Assembly: GCF_014490575.1 (NCBI RefSeq)
Contig: NZ_CP061033.1
Span: 1,612,001-1,676,000 of the forward strand
DNA from: Corynebacterium zhongnanshanii
GTDB lineage: Bacteria; Actinomycetota; Actinomycetes; Mycobacteriales; Mycobacteriaceae
Length of the DNA stretch: 64,000 nucleotides
Direction: 5' to 3'
Below the pieces are notes generated by a model that did not search any database, was not told where the DNA came from, and saw only the letters and a list, made by a program, of their open reading frames with translations. Made by a program: the position numbers and the translations under genes. This document shows, piece by piece, positions 55,132-63,942 of the stretch; within the stretch, counting starts at the first letter, position 1, and the number at the start of each line of letters is the position of its first letter.

Positions 55132-55470
55132 TTAAGCCATCTTCTTCTTGAGGCGGCGGCGTTCGCGCTCGGAGAGTCCGCCCCAGATTCCAAAACGCTC
55201 GTCGTTCGCGAGTGCGTATTCCAGGCATTCATCACGCACGCCGCAGGCCTGGCAGATGCGCTTAGCTTCGCGCGTGGAGCCACCCTTTTCTGGGAAGAAC
55301 GCCTCTGGGTCCGTCTGGGCGCACAGGGCTTGTTCTTGCCAGTCCTGTTCTACAGCGTCAAAGAGGAGATCGAAGTTCTCCGTCATCTCGAACAGGTTCC
55401 GTGGGCGCTCGATCGCCGCCGAACCCTCGGAAATAGGGCCACTAAAGGTGGTCTCCAGGGACTTGTCCAC
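55132..55470 (-). CDS. whiB2: WhiB2 (WhcD-like) iron-sulphur regulator
   Basis: A 112-residue Wbl protein. Ligands are Cys50, Cys73, Cys76 and Cys82; FFPEKGGSTREAKRIC and RFGIWGGLSERERRRLKKK are WhiB2 hallmarks. WhiB2 is needed for septation. GTG at 55470 has GGAG 6 bp upstream. An internal ATG (residue 29) would give a product nearer the usual length, so a shorter form is possible. Confidence 0.95.
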   Translation of the reverse strand: MDKSLETTFSGPISEGSAAIERPRNLFEMTENFDLLFDAVEQDWQEQALCAQTDPEAFFPEKGGSTREAKRICQACGVRDECLEYALANDERFGIWGGLSERERRRLKKKMA

Positions 55471-55569
55471 AGTGCGCTCCTATCTTTGTACTCGCGGTGG
55501 GCGGTGAGGTGTAAGCACAAGATTACACAAAGGTAATTACATCCCGTCAAGCGACGGCCAAATCACTTT

Positions 55570-55596
55570 AGCCACATCAGCCACATCAGCAACATC
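55570..55596. repeat. 9-bp tandem repeat, three copies
   Basis: AGCCACATC, AGCCACATC and AGCAACATC lie head to tail about 100 bp upstream of whiB2. Confidence 0.75.
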
Positions 55597-55637
55597 AACA
55601 CCGCGGGTCACAGGAATGATTGACTGCAGCCTCTACA

Positions 55638-55682
55638 GCGACCACCACATAAGGGGAAAGTTTTCAGGGCGACCACTACATA
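55638..55682. promoter_or_regulatory. Direct repeat pair three helical turns apart
   Basis: GCGACCACCACATA (55638) and GCGACCACTACATA (55669) match at 13 of 14 bases and start 31 bp apart, so both face the same side of the helix. They may bind a regulator of whiB2. Confidence 0.45.
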
Positions 55683-55687
55683 TAGTA

Positions 55688-55713
55688 GATCCGCCTCACA
55701 ATTGAGGCGGATC
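55688..55713. terminator. 11-bp inverted repeat, possible manC terminator
   Basis: GATCCGCCTCA-CAAT-TGAGGCGGATC is a perfect stem about 55 bp past the manC stop. No T-run follows directly, so termination is uncertain. Confidence 0.5.
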
Positions 55714-55767
55714 CCACAAGATGTAGGAAAATTCTAAAAAATTTTTAAATACCCCTATTTTGGTCCC

Positions 55768-56856
55768 CTACATATCTGGGCTGAAGCGCAAACCGCCGTC
55801 CGGCAGCACCACGCCAGGCCACACGCGCGCACCGTCGACCAGCTCACAGCGCGCACCAATCACGGCACCCTCACCGATCACGCAGTCCACCACGTGGGCC
55901 CGCGCGCCAATCCGTGCCCCGGCGCCAATCACGCAGCGCTCCACCGTGGCTCCCGCCTCGATCTCCACGCCGTCCATCACCACGGACGTATCAATACGCG
56001 TGCCGGCACCAATCTCCGCTCCCCTGCCCACCACGGAGCCGCCCAGGATCAGCGCGCCGCCATACACGGCCGCCGAATCGTCGATCAGCGCCTCGCCGTG
56101 ACGCCCGTCCAGCAGAGGAGACGGCGCAATACCACGCACCAAATCCGAGGAACCGCGCACGAAGTCCGCAGGCGTTCCCATGTCACGCCAGTAGGACTGG
56201 TCCACGTGGCCATACACCCGCGCGCCCCGATCCAACAGGTCCGGAAACACGTCGCGCTCCACAGACACCGGCCGGCCCGCCGGGATGGACTCAATCACCG
56301 ACTTCTGGAACACATAGGAACCAGCGTTGATCTGATCCGTCGGTGGATCCTCCGTCTTCTCCAGGAACGCGGACACCCGCCCCTCAGCATCCGTTGGAAC
56401 ACAGCCGAAGGCCCGGGGGTCGCGCACGCGCAGCAAGTGCAGCGTCACATCAGCCTGCTGCTCCACGTGCGTCTGCAGCACCGAGTTCAGGTCCGTGCCA
56501 CCCAGCACATCCCCGTTGAACACCATCGCCCGGTCGAAACGCAGGTGATCCAGCACGTTACGGATTCCGCCGCCGGTGCCCAGCGGCTCTTCCTCCACCA
56601 CGTACTCGATCTCCAGGCCCAGCTGGGAACCATCGCCAAAGTATTCCTCGAACACCTCGGCCTTGAAGGACGTGCCCAGCACCACGTGAGTCATCCCGGC
56701 CTGCTTGATGCGGGCCAGCAAATGCTCCAAAAACGGCGCGCCCGCCACCGGCAACATCGGCTTCGGAGTGGAGTTCGTCAGCGGGCGCAAGCGGGTCCCC
56801 TTGCCTCCCACCAAAATCACAGCATCAGTCTCAGCGGCCAGATTTGCGGCGTTCAT
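55768..56856 (-). CDS. manC: Mannose-1-phosphate guanylyltransferase (ManC/RmlA2-like)
   Basis: A 362-residue nucleotidyltransferase. The N-terminal domain starts AVILVGGKGTRLRPLTN, the activated-nucleotide loop, and has VFNGDVLGG and YWRDMGTPADFVRG. The C-terminal left-handed beta helix is a hexapeptide-repeat region (IGAGTRIDTSVVMDG, VIGAGARIGARAHV). It makes GDP-mannose from mannose-1-P and GTP, the step after ManA and ManB. ATG at 56856 is used; GTG 56868 has no spacing to its AAAGG. It follows wbbL by 61 bp. Confidence 0.92.
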   Translation of the reverse strand: MNAANLAAETDAVILVGGKGTRLRPLTNSTPKPMLPVAGAPFLEHLLARIKQAGMTHVVLGTSFKAEVFEEYFGDGSQLGLEIEYVVEEEPLGTGGGIRNVLDHLRFDRAMVFNGDVLGGTDLNSVLQTHVEQQADVTLHLLRVRDPRAFGCVPTDAEGRVSAFLEKTEDPPTDQINAGSYVFQKSVIESIPAGRPVSVERDVFPDLLDRGARVYGHVDQSYWRDMGTPADFVRGSSDLVRGIAPSPLLDGRHGEALIDDSAAVYGGALILGGSVVGRGAEIGAGTRIDTSVVMDGVEIEAGATVERCVIGAGARIGARAHVVDCVIGEGAVIGARCELVDGARVWPGVVLPDGGLRFSPDM

Positions 56857-56917
56857 TCCAGTCTTCACCCTTTCTTGTTACGCCTTTGCAGCCTAGAGCT
56901 TTCCCTGCCGTAGTGTG

Positions 56918-57793
56918 CTACCCCACGCCGTGGGCGGCCTTAATCGCTATAAATTCCCTGACCTTTAAACCGGCCTTCAGCGCTACCCGAAGCGGCGCGT
57001 TCTTCCATCCCGGAAGCCGATCCGCCTGGAAACGATAGGCACTGTCGTGGTGCGCCTTCAGCGTGATCTCCGGGTGCTTACTGGCCGCATGCCCCTGCGC
57101 ATGCCGAATCTGCGCCGCCGGCGTGAAGATGTTCAACCAGCCCGCGCGCCCCAGACGGTCCCCCAAATCCACGTCCTCCATGTACATGAAATAGCGTTCG
57201 TCAAAACCACCGATGGCGTCGAACGCCTCCCAGCGCATCAGCAGGCAGGAACCAGACAGCCACCCAGCAGGTCGCTCCTGGTCCATCCTCTCGTCGTCCA
57301 GGTAGCGTTTCGTCCACGGATTGGCGGGCCAGATCTTCCCCAGCACGGCATGCCCCACGCCGCTGGCCAGCCCCGGGACCGCACGCGCCGACGGGTACGC
57401 ACTCCCATCCGCCTCCCGGATCAGCGGACCCACCGCAGCCGCGCGCGGATGGCGCCGCGCCGCCGCGATCAGCTCATCAATCGCGCCCGCGTCAAACACC
57501 ACATCCGGGTTAGAGATCACAAAAAACTCATCATCGACGCCGCCAGCGTCCCGCAACTCCCTCAAGTGCCGCGCCCCCAGATTCATCCCCGCACCGTAGC
57601 CAATGTTGCCGCCGGAGTACACCAGCTCCGCCCCGCGCTCCGCCGCCACCGCCTCCGGCGCGCCATCCGTGGAACCGTTATCCACCATCACCACATGGCC
57701 ACCCTGCTGGGAGGCCTGTGGTACGGAATCAATGAAGTCCCACAGGTGCTGCCCCGGGGAATAGGTCACGGTAACGATTGCGATAGGTGCCAT
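56918..57793 (-). CDS. wbbL: Rhamnosyltransferase WbbL (arabinogalactan linker)
   Basis: A 291-residue GT-A glycosyltransferase (family 2) adding rhamnose to decaprenyl-diphosphoryl-GlcNAc on the cytoplasmic side of the membrane. The N-terminus IAIVTVTYSPGQHLWDFIDS, VMVDNGSTDGAPEA, NIGYGAGMNLG, the metal motif ISNPDVVF and the acceptor region SGSCLLMRWEAFDAIGGFDE are all present. It lies between rmlD and manC, as in M. tuberculosis. Confidence 0.94.
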   Translation of the reverse strand: MAPIAIVTVTYSPGQHLWDFIDSVPQASQQGGHVVMVDNGSTDGAPEAVAAERGAELVYSGGNIGYGAGMNLGARHLRELRDAGGVDDEFFVISNPDVVFDAGAIDELIAAARRHPRAAAVGPLIREADGSAYPSARAVPGLASGVGHAVLGKIWPANPWTKRYLDDERMDQERPAGWLSGSCLLMRWEAFDAIGGFDERYFMYMEDVDLGDRLGRAGWLNIFTPAAQIRHAQGHAASKHPEITLKAHHDSAYRFQADRLPGWKNAPLRVALKAGLKVREFIAIKAAHGVG

Positions 57794-57803
57794 GGCGCTG
57801 ACC

Positions 57804-58673
57804 CTACCGCAGCGCCTCCCGGAGAGACTCGCGCCACGCAGGCATCCGCGTGAGCTTCACAGATTCGCACAGCTTTTCGTATGCGGAAGTGTCCAGCGCC
57901 GCATTCAACGGGCGCTGGGCTGCGGTGGGGTACTCCCGCGTGGACACCGGAGAAACCCGCGCGGGATCGAACCCGGCCTCCTCGAACACCGCCCGGGCGA
58001 ACGTGAACCAGGTGATCGGCTCGCCGGAGCCCGCGATATGCAGCAGCTGGTTATCACCCACCTCAGCCTCCGCCAGGTCCACCAACACACGCGCCAGATC
58101 CAGCGCGCGCGTAGGCCTTCCCCACTGGTCGTCCACCACCCGAGGATCCACGCCACGGCCGGCCAACCCCACCATGGTCTTCACAAAATCCCCGCCGGTG
58201 TTCCCCGGCCCGGTGTACACCCACGACGTCCTCACCACCGTCGCACCCGCCGCCAGCGCCGCCCGCTCCCCCGCCAACTTGCTGCGCCCGTACTCATTGA
58301 CCGGACCCACAGGATCCGCCTCCCCATTGAGCTGCCCCTCCGGACGGTCGCCCGAAAACACATAATCGGTGGACACGTGAATCATCCGCATGCCGGTCTC
58401 CGCGCACGCCAGCGCCAACTCCCCCGGCGCGCGCCCATTGACAGCCCACACCTCCTCGGCACGCGCAGCGTCCTCCGCGGCATCCACCGCGGTAAAGGCG
58501 GAGAGGTTCAGGAGGGTGGCGCCTGGCGTCGAATATAAACGACACGCGGAGCGCACATCCCCGGTGAGGTCCAGCTCCCGGCGGGTCAGAGCGACGGCGT
58601 CAGGGACCAGCTGGCACACCGCGCGGCCCACCTGCCCCGCGGCACCAACAACAATGAGTTTCTGCGAACACAC
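57804..58673 (-). CDS. rmlD: dTDP-4-dehydrorhamnose reductase
   Basis: A 289-residue NAD(P)H-dependent reductase making dTDP-L-rhamnose, the donor for WbbL. The Rossmann motif VVGAAGQVGRAVCQL is at the N-terminus, with the catalytic YxxxK in NEYGRSKLAGE and HVSTDYVFSGD. GTG at 58673 gives a normal start (CSQKLIVVGAAG); TTG 58694 is an alternative. No Shine-Dalgarno sequence is seen, so a leaderless transcript is possible. It is 10 bp upstream of wbbL and divergent from the LCP gene. Confidence 0.93.
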   Translation of the reverse strand: MCSQKLIVVGAAGQVGRAVCQLVPDAVALTRRELDLTGDVRSACRLYSTPGATLLNLSAFTAVDAAEDAARAEEVWAVNGRAPGELALACAETGMRMIHVSTDYVFSGDRPEGQLNGEADPVGPVNEYGRSKLAGERAALAAGATVVRTSWVYTGPGNTGGDFVKTMVGLAGRGVDPRVVDDQWGRPTRALDLARVLVDLAEAEVGDNQLLHIAGSGEPITWFTFARAVFEEAGFDPARVSPVSTREYPTAAQRPLNAALDTSAYEKLCESVKLTRMPAWRESLREALR

Positions 58674-58720
58674 ACGAACAAGTAGACCACACAAAAGACA
58701 AAGGGCTAAAGTATGTGGCC

Positions 58721-60262
58721 ATGAGTGAGGACAACATCAGCCGCCATTCTCGGCGCATCAACCCAGCGGTCACCGCCGGGGCACGCCAGATCGGTTCCAA
58801 ACCAGCGAAGGCGATCCTTGCGGGTCTGTCCGCAGTCCTCCTCGGTGTCACCGGCGCGGGATACTCCGTGCTGGGAGGCCTCGACAACAAACTCGCCTCC
58901 GCCGGCGGCCTGGACCTCGGCGGACAAACCGACGGCGCCATGGACATCCTGCTCACCGGCGTGGACTCCCGCACGGACGCCCAGGGCAACCCGCTGTCCC
59001 AGGAAGAAATCGACATGCTCCGCGCCGGCGAGGAGGAAGTCACCAACACGGACACCATGGTCCTAATCCGCATCCCCAACGACGGATCCGGCGCCACGGC
59101 CGTCTCCCTGCCCCGCGACACCTACGTCAAGACCGACAATTTCGGCAACACGAAGCTCAACGGCGTGTATGGCATCGCGAAGCAGGACCACGCCGACAAG
59201 ATGGTCCAGGCCGGCGTGACCGACGAGAAAACGATCCAGCAGGAATCCTCCGAAGCCGGGCGTAAGGAGCTCATCAACTCCATCGCGGACCTCACCGGCA
59301 TCAAGGTGGACCACTACGCCGAGGTGGGACTGCTGGGATTCGTGCTGCTCACCAACGCCGTGGGTGGCGTGGACGTGTGCCTAAACAACGACGTCTCCGA
59401 GCCGCTGTCCGGCGCGAACTTCAAGAAGGGCACCCAGACCCTAGACGGCGCCGACGCCCTGAGCTTCGTCCGCCAACGCCACGACCTCCCCCGCGGCGAC
59501 CTGGACCGCATCACCCGCCAGCAGGTGTACATGGCCAGCCTGGTATCCAAGATCCTGTCCACGGGCACGCTCACCAACCCGTCGAAGCTCAACGAGCTCA
59601 GTGGGGCCGTGCAGCGCTCCGTGGTTCTGGACTCCGGCTGGGACGTGATGGGGCTGGCCACGCAGATGCAGAACCTGTCCGGCGGCAACGTGTCCTTCCA
59701 GACCATCCCCGTGACCTCCATCGACGGAACCGGCGACTATGGCGAGTCCATCGTCACCGTGGACAAGAAGCAGGTCCACGCGTTCTTCAAGGATCTGCTG
59801 GGTGAGGAAGACGGCGGTGAGAAGGCCGATGCCCCGAACTACCCTGCGCGCGAGTACACGGTGGCCATCAAGAACGGCTCCGACACCCAAGGCCTGGCCA
59901 GCCGCGTATCCGAGATCACCGCGTCCTTTGGCTTCACACCCGGCGAGGTAGGCAATGCGGAGGAATCCGGCGATTTCGAATCCTTCGTCAGCGCCCACAA
60001 CGCCGAGGATCCCGCTGCTATAGACCTGGCCAAGAAGCTTGGCGGCTTGAAGATTGTGGAGGATCCAGGCCTGGGAGACAAGGAACTGTCCGTTTCCCTG
60101 TCCAGCACGTACAACGGCCCAGGACTCACTGACGAGGAGGCCCCTGAGGACCAGCCCGAGGAGAACTCCGACGTAGTGGGCGAAGAGGGCTCCATCGACG
60201 ATACCGGCGGCCCTGACGGCCCGATCCACGCCGGCGGGGACACGCCGATGTGTGTGAACTAG
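58721..60262 (+). CDS. LytR-CpsA-Psr (LCP) family glycopolymer transferase
   Basis: A 513-residue protein with one membrane helix (about 35-55), an LCP domain (about 75-270: ILLTGVDSRTDAQG, ISLPRDTYV-like VSLPRDTYVKTD, SFVRQRHDLPRGDLDRI) and a C-terminal LytR_C domain (about 375-465, YTVAIKNGSDTQGLASRV). LCP enzymes transfer arabinogalactan onto peptidoglycan outside the membrane. The arginines of RQRH and GDLDR bind the diphosphate. ATG at 58721 follows TAAAGT by about 8 bp, suggesting a leaderless mRNA. Confidence 0.94.
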   Translation: MSEDNISRHSRRINPAVTAGARQIGSKPAKAILAGLSAVLLGVTGAGYSVLGGLDNKLASAGGLDLGGQTDGAMDILLTGVDSRTDAQGNPLSQEEIDMLRAGEEEVTNTDTMVLIRIPNDGSGATAVSLPRDTYVKTDNFGNTKLNGVYGIAKQDHADKMVQAGVTDEKTIQQESSEAGRKELINSIADLTGIKVDHYAEVGLLGFVLLTNAVGGVDVCLNNDVSEPLSGANFKKGTQTLDGADALSFVRQRHDLPRGDLDRITRQQVYMASLVSKILSTGTLTNPSKLNELSGAVQRSVVLDSGWDVMGLATQMQNLSGGNVSFQTIPVTSIDGTGDYGESIVTVDKKQVHAFFKDLLGEEDGGEKADAPNYPAREYTVAIKNGSDTQGLASRVSEITASFGFTPGEVGNAEESGDFESFVSAHNAEDPAAIDLAKKLGGLKIVEDPGLGDKELSVSLSSTYNGPGLTDEEAPEDQPEENSDVVGEEGSIDDTGGPDGPIHAGGDTPMCVN

Positions 60263-60273
60263 GACAGGACCTC

Positions 60274-60915
60274 ATGGACATCATCGCCCCCTTACTCGCC
60301 GACCCCGCCGCCCCGCGCCTAACCACCTACACCCCCGCCGGCCGCATGGAACTGTCCGGCCAGACCCTGGCGAACTGGCAGTCCAAGGTGGCCCACCTGC
60401 TCCGCGCCTACGGGGTACAGCCGGGTGACCGCATCGGCCTGATCGCGGACACCGGGTGGCAGCCCGCCGTGATCGCCATCGGGGCGTGGCACGTGGGTGC
60501 CGTCCTGACCGATAATCCCGACGCCCAGCTCCTCTTCACCGACGATCCCGCCCGCGCCGAGGCCTCCGATGCCGAGGAGATTTTCCTCTTGTCCTCAGAC
60601 CCCTTCGGCCGAGGCGTGGAAGAAAGCGGTGGCGAGGTGCCCTTCGGCATCACGGACTTTTCCCCCGAGGTACGGATTCACCCCGACCAGTATCATGCCC
60701 CCACCGTGGACGGCCCGGAGCTTGCCGAGGGTGTGAGCGCCCCCGGCGCCGGCTCTGCCCGCCGAGTCCTCACCGGCCCATGGCAGAACGTGGCCGAGTT
60801 AACGAGGGCTCTGGTGCCCTTGATGCACGCAGGCTCCGTGGTGGTGTCGGTGGACACCGCCACGGAGCGGATGCAGGAGCTCGCCGCTAAAGAAGGGGCT
60901 GAGCTGGAGCTTTAG
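60274..60915 (+). CDS. TIGR03089 family protein
   Basis: A 213-residue protein similar to the N-terminal part of AMP-forming ligases (LTTYTPAGRMELSGQTLANWQSKVAHLL, PGDRIGLIADTGWQPAVIAIGAW) but lacking the phosphate-binding loop and the C-terminal domain. This matches TIGR03089 (Rv3268), found next to the LCP gene in Actinobacteria. It is probably not a working ligase. The function is unknown. It overlaps the ABC permease stop by 4 bp. Confidence 0.86.
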   Translation: MDIIAPLLADPAAPRLTTYTPAGRMELSGQTLANWQSKVAHLLRAYGVQPGDRIGLIADTGWQPAVIAIGAWHVGAVLTDNPDAQLLFTDDPARAEASDAEEIFLLSSDPFGRGVEESGGEVPFGITDFSPEVRIHPDQYHAPTVDGPELAEGVSAPGAGSARRVLTGPWQNVAELTRALVPLMHAGSVVVSVDTATERMQELAAKEGAELEL

Positions 60916-61664
60916 CGAGTATCTCGCCTGTTGTTGGCCAGGATCGCAACTCCGAAGAGGAGCGCACCCCATGCCAGGATCACGATCGCGCTCTGCGCTG
61001 GTGTGGTCATCAACCCCACCGCGTCGAGGACATCGTCGCCCTGAGCTTCCAGCGCGTGCCACTGCGTGAGGTCAGAAAGTCGAGTGCCGGGCATTGCGTA
61101 GTAAATGTACTTCACCCACTCCAGGTGCTGAGCGGCTGCCGCGAGCAACGGCTCAATCACCAGGAACAGCACCATCGGGATACCCGAACCCATGATCTTG
61201 CTGCGGGTCAGGCCCGCCAGCCCGACAGCCATCAGGGCGTAAACCGGGAGAAAGAGGGCATAGATCCATAGGTCATACGTACCGCCTCCGGTCCACTGCC
61301 CCTCGAGAGAGAAGTGCAGGACCACAGCGCTGATCGCGATGCCGATCCAGTAGCTCACTTCCGCAACAATGACGATCAGCGCGGCCTTGGCCAGCAACCA
61401 CTGCGAACGATGGCGCTGCGTCAGGAAGCTATGGGCAACCATGCGGTCGTTGATATCACCGGCGGTACTACTTGCGGCGAAGATCAGCAAGACCAGCAGG
61501 AAGATCATGCCACCCAGTGTGGTATCACCCCAGCCGAAGGTTGCCTCAGGGTCAGAGTTCAGGAAGCTCATCAGCACCGCGGGTCCATAGAGCGAACCCG
61601 TGAGCAGGACAACATACACCCACGTACTACGCAGACTTGTTAGTTTCTTCAGTTCAGCGCGCAT
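60912..61664 (-). CDS. ABC transporter permease (ABC-2 type)
   Basis: A 250-residue permease with six hydrophobic segments. The N-terminus MRAELKKLTSLRSTW is typical of ABC-2 permeases. A charged cytoplasmic loop (GDINDRMVAHSFLTQRHRSQW) follows the second helix. It pairs with the ATPase directly upstream, whose end holds its ribosome-binding site AAGGAG; the two overlap by 11 bp. The substrate is unknown; such pairs often export peptides or drugs. Confidence 0.87.
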   Translation of the reverse strand: MRAELKKLTSLRSTWVYVVLLTGSLYGPAVLMSFLNSDPEATFGWGDTTLGGMIFLLVLLIFAASSTAGDINDRMVAHSFLTQRHRSQWLLAKAALIVIVAEVSYWIGIAISAVVLHFSLEGQWTGGGTYDLWIYALFLPVYALMAVGLAGLTRSKIMGSGIPMVLFLVIEPLLAAAAQHLEWVKYIYYAMPGTRLSDLTQWHALEAQGDDVLDAVGLMTTPAQSAIVILAWGALLFGVAILANNRRDTR

Positions 61665-62622
61665 GGCTGTTCTCCTTGTCATTCGTGGTGTACTCCTGGG
61701 CACCGGCGGTGGCAGCCAAGAAGCGTTTCTCCAAGTTGTCCTGTTCCGTGCGCAGACCAGTAATCAAGAGGTTGTTACTCAAGGCAGTCTGAGCAACGGC
61801 TCGGCGAATCTCCTGCTCTCCGTGCTCTCCCACAGCCACGGCCAGGTTCCCCTTCTGAGCCTCAGACACCTCAAAGCCCTGGTTACTGAGCAGTGCCGCC
61901 AAAGCAATGGGATCAGCGGCCTCCACCATCACGCGAGTGCCGTCGGCCAGGAACTCGTCCATCGAGTATTCACCAATCAGCTTCCCCTTACCGATGACCA
62001 CCAGACGATCAGCAGTCAATTGCATTTCAGACAGGAGGTGGGAGCTCACAAGGACGGCCTTGCCGTCGGAGGCCTGGCGTCGAATTACTTGGCGGATCCA
62101 GGTCACGCCCTCCGGATCCAGCCCGTTGACCGGCTCGTCGAGGATCAGGTGCTGCGGGTCACCCAGGAGCGCCCCAGCTAGCCCGAGACGCTGCTTCATG
62201 CCCAGCGAATAGCCGCCCACCTTCTTATCCGCGGCGGGACCGTTCAGGCCGACCATCTCCAGGCACTGCTCCACGCGCGACTGAGGAAGCCCCGCGCTCA
62301 GCGTCAGCACCGTGAGGTGGTTGCGCCCGCTGCGGCCGGGGGTGAACCAGGACGCATCCAGGACAGCGCCCGCGACGTGGGTTTTATGGTCGAGAGAAGA
62401 GAAGGCCGACGCGTAGGCCTTGCCATCAGGCAGCGTTCCAGAAAACGTGGCGGACCCGCCGGTGGGCTTGTCCAGGCCCAGGATGCAGCGCATGGTTGTG
62501 GACTTGCCGGCGCCGTTGGGGCCGAGGAAGCCCGTGACGGAGCCGTCGGGGACGCTGAAGCTGAGCGCGTCCACCACTTTTTTGGAGCCGTAGCTCTTGG
62601 TAAGCGAATCTATTGTGATCAT
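61654..62622 (-). CDS. ABC transporter ATP-binding protein
   Basis: A 322-residue ATPase. Walker A GPNGAGKST is at residues 34-42, the signature is YSLGMKQRLGLAGAL, Walker B LILDEPVNGLDPEG, and the switch His lies in VSSHLLSEM. The C-terminal extension of about 90 residues is typical of CcmA/drug-export subunits. ATG at 62622 is preferred to 62658. It forms an exporter with the overlapping permease. Confidence 0.92.
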   Translation of the reverse strand: MITIDSLTKSYGSKKVVDALSFSVPDGSVTGFLGPNGAGKSTTMRCILGLDKPTGGSATFSGTLPDGKAYASAFSSLDHKTHVAGAVLDASWFTPGRSGRNHLTVLTLSAGLPQSRVEQCLEMVGLNGPAADKKVGGYSLGMKQRLGLAGALLGDPQHLILDEPVNGLDPEGVTWIRQVIRRQASDGKAVLVSSHLLSEMQLTADRLVVIGKGKLIGEYSMDEFLADGTRVMVEAADPIALAALLSNQGFEVSEAQKGNLAVAVGEHGEQEIRRAVAQTALSNNLLITGLRTEQDNLEKRFLAATAGAQEYTTNDKENSHAR

Positions 62623-62716
62623 GTCTTCTATGCTGCTCGAGTGGGCGGGTGAATACATCGGCCTGAAGGCCTATCTTGAGTGTCATACCTGGGTATCACA
62701 CAGCTATATTTTTAAA

Positions 62717-62816
62717 ATCGAACACTTGATCTATTTTATGCATATCTGTAGGCGCGTATGTATGGTGAGCGATCTAGACTAAAACCCAGACACGAAAGAA
62801 TAGAACACTTCATCTA
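62717..62816. repeat. 17-nt direct repeat pair upstream of the HNH gene
   Basis: AT(C)GAACACTT(G)ATCTA at 62717-62733 and AT(A)GAACACTT(C)ATCTA at 62800-62816 match at 15 of 17 bases. The first contains a LexA-like left half-site TCGAACA. They lie 20-120 bp before the HNH start. Confidence 0.6.
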
Positions 62817-62835
62817 CGCCTTGGGGGAGGCTGAT

Positions 62836-63942
62836 ATGACTACCCGAATCCGAAGAATCCACCCGGATGCCTGCTGGATCCTCGCGAACGAGCATGACGA
62901 GCTGGCCGCCGTGGGGCGGGACGCCAACCGCATCCACGTCCAGAGAATCCAAGCGGCCACACCCGTCGCTGACGCCTTCATCGCCGATCATTCCACGTGC
63001 ATCGCAGCCCGCCTGGGGCTCAGCAACTACCACGCAGAGAAGATCAGCTTCGAAGCGCTCGTGCTCGCACAATTCCCGACCCTGATGGAGCTGCTCCTCA
63101 CAGGGATGTACCTGCCCAGCTCGGTCAGCCGCCTCGCCGAATTGCTAGCGTGCATCCCCGAGGATCTCGCCGCCGCGCTGGACCTGGACGTCACCGACTG
63201 CCTGGGCCCCACGGTTCCCAACCAGTACCCACTCACCCCTGCCCAAATCAGCGCACGCATCCTTCCTATCGTCAACGATTACTGCCCGGAGAATCGCCTG
63301 TCCGAGCCACCGGAAACACACCTGCACATCAAACGCTCAGAAAACAGCACCACTTTCTGCCTCAGCGTTCCGCTACTCGAGGGGCAAGCCATCGAAAAAC
63401 TCATCGCCACCACCGCGCGCACCCACAATGTCTCCGCGGCCGAGGCACTCGTCCTGCTCATCATGGGCAATGCGGACGTGTCCATTACCCTCAACCTGTT
63501 CCGTCATGCCGATAATCCCGACGCCCCTCTCGTCGCCGCCGGCACCATCCTCGACGAACAGTCCACGAAGAAATGGCTGGACAAGGTCACGCATACCCGA
63601 ACGCTCGCGCCGTCCGGCACGTCCTCCTACTCTCCCACCGCGGCGCAGCGTGCCTACATCGAAGCGCGCGATGTCCACTGCCGTTTCCCGGGGTGCAGCG
63701 TTCCGGCATACCGGTGCGACATCGACCATATTCACCGCTACGACGGAGGAGGCCCCACCCACACCGACAACCTGCACCTACTGTGCCGGCACCACCACAA
63801 GCTCAAAACCGCAGGAGCCTGGGACGTCACCCGCTACCCGGACTCCAGCGAAACGTGGAGCTCCATCAACGACGGCCACACCGTCACCACCGTCGCCGAC
63901 GGCCCCCTCGCCCGGCCCACCTTCGCCCAGCGCCTACGCTAA
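62836..63942 (+). CDS. DUF222/HNH endonuclease (13E12-repeat-like)
   Basis: A 368-residue protein. The N-terminal two thirds match the helical DUF222 region. The C-terminal HNH domain has CRFPGCSVPAYRCDIDHIHRY and a following LLCRHHHKLKTAG block, with catalytic Asp/His and zinc-binding cysteines intact. Such genes occur in many diverged copies in corynebacteria and mycobacteria and are linked to mobile or repeated elements. GGGGGAGG 5 bp before the ATG supports 62836. Confidence 0.9.
   Translation: MTTRIRRIHPDACWILANEHDELAAVGRDANRIHVQRIQAATPVADAFIADHSTCIAARLGLSNYHAEKISFEALVLAQFPTLMELLLTGMYLPSSVSRLAELLACIPEDLAAALDLDVTDCLGPTVPNQYPLTPAQISARILPIVNDYCPENRLSEPPETHLHIKRSENSTTFCLSVPLLEGQAIEKLIATTARTHNVSAAEALVLLIMGNADVSITLNLFRHADNPDAPLVAAGTILDEQSTKKWLDKVTHTRTLAPSGTSSYSPTAAQRAYIEARDVHCRFPGCSVPAYRCDIDHIHRYDGGGPTHTDNLHLLCRHHHKLKTAGAWDVTRYPDSSETWSSINDGHTVTTVADGPLARPTFAQRLR

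Larger units (their letters stand above)
55471..55767. other. whiB2 upstream region with several repeats
   Basis: No gene is seen in these 297 bp. They contain three 9-bp tandem repeats (55570-55596), a 14-nt direct repeat pair 31 bp apart (55638-55682), an 11-bp inverted repeat (55688-55713), and an AT-rich stretch (about 55725-55755). Confidence 0.6.
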
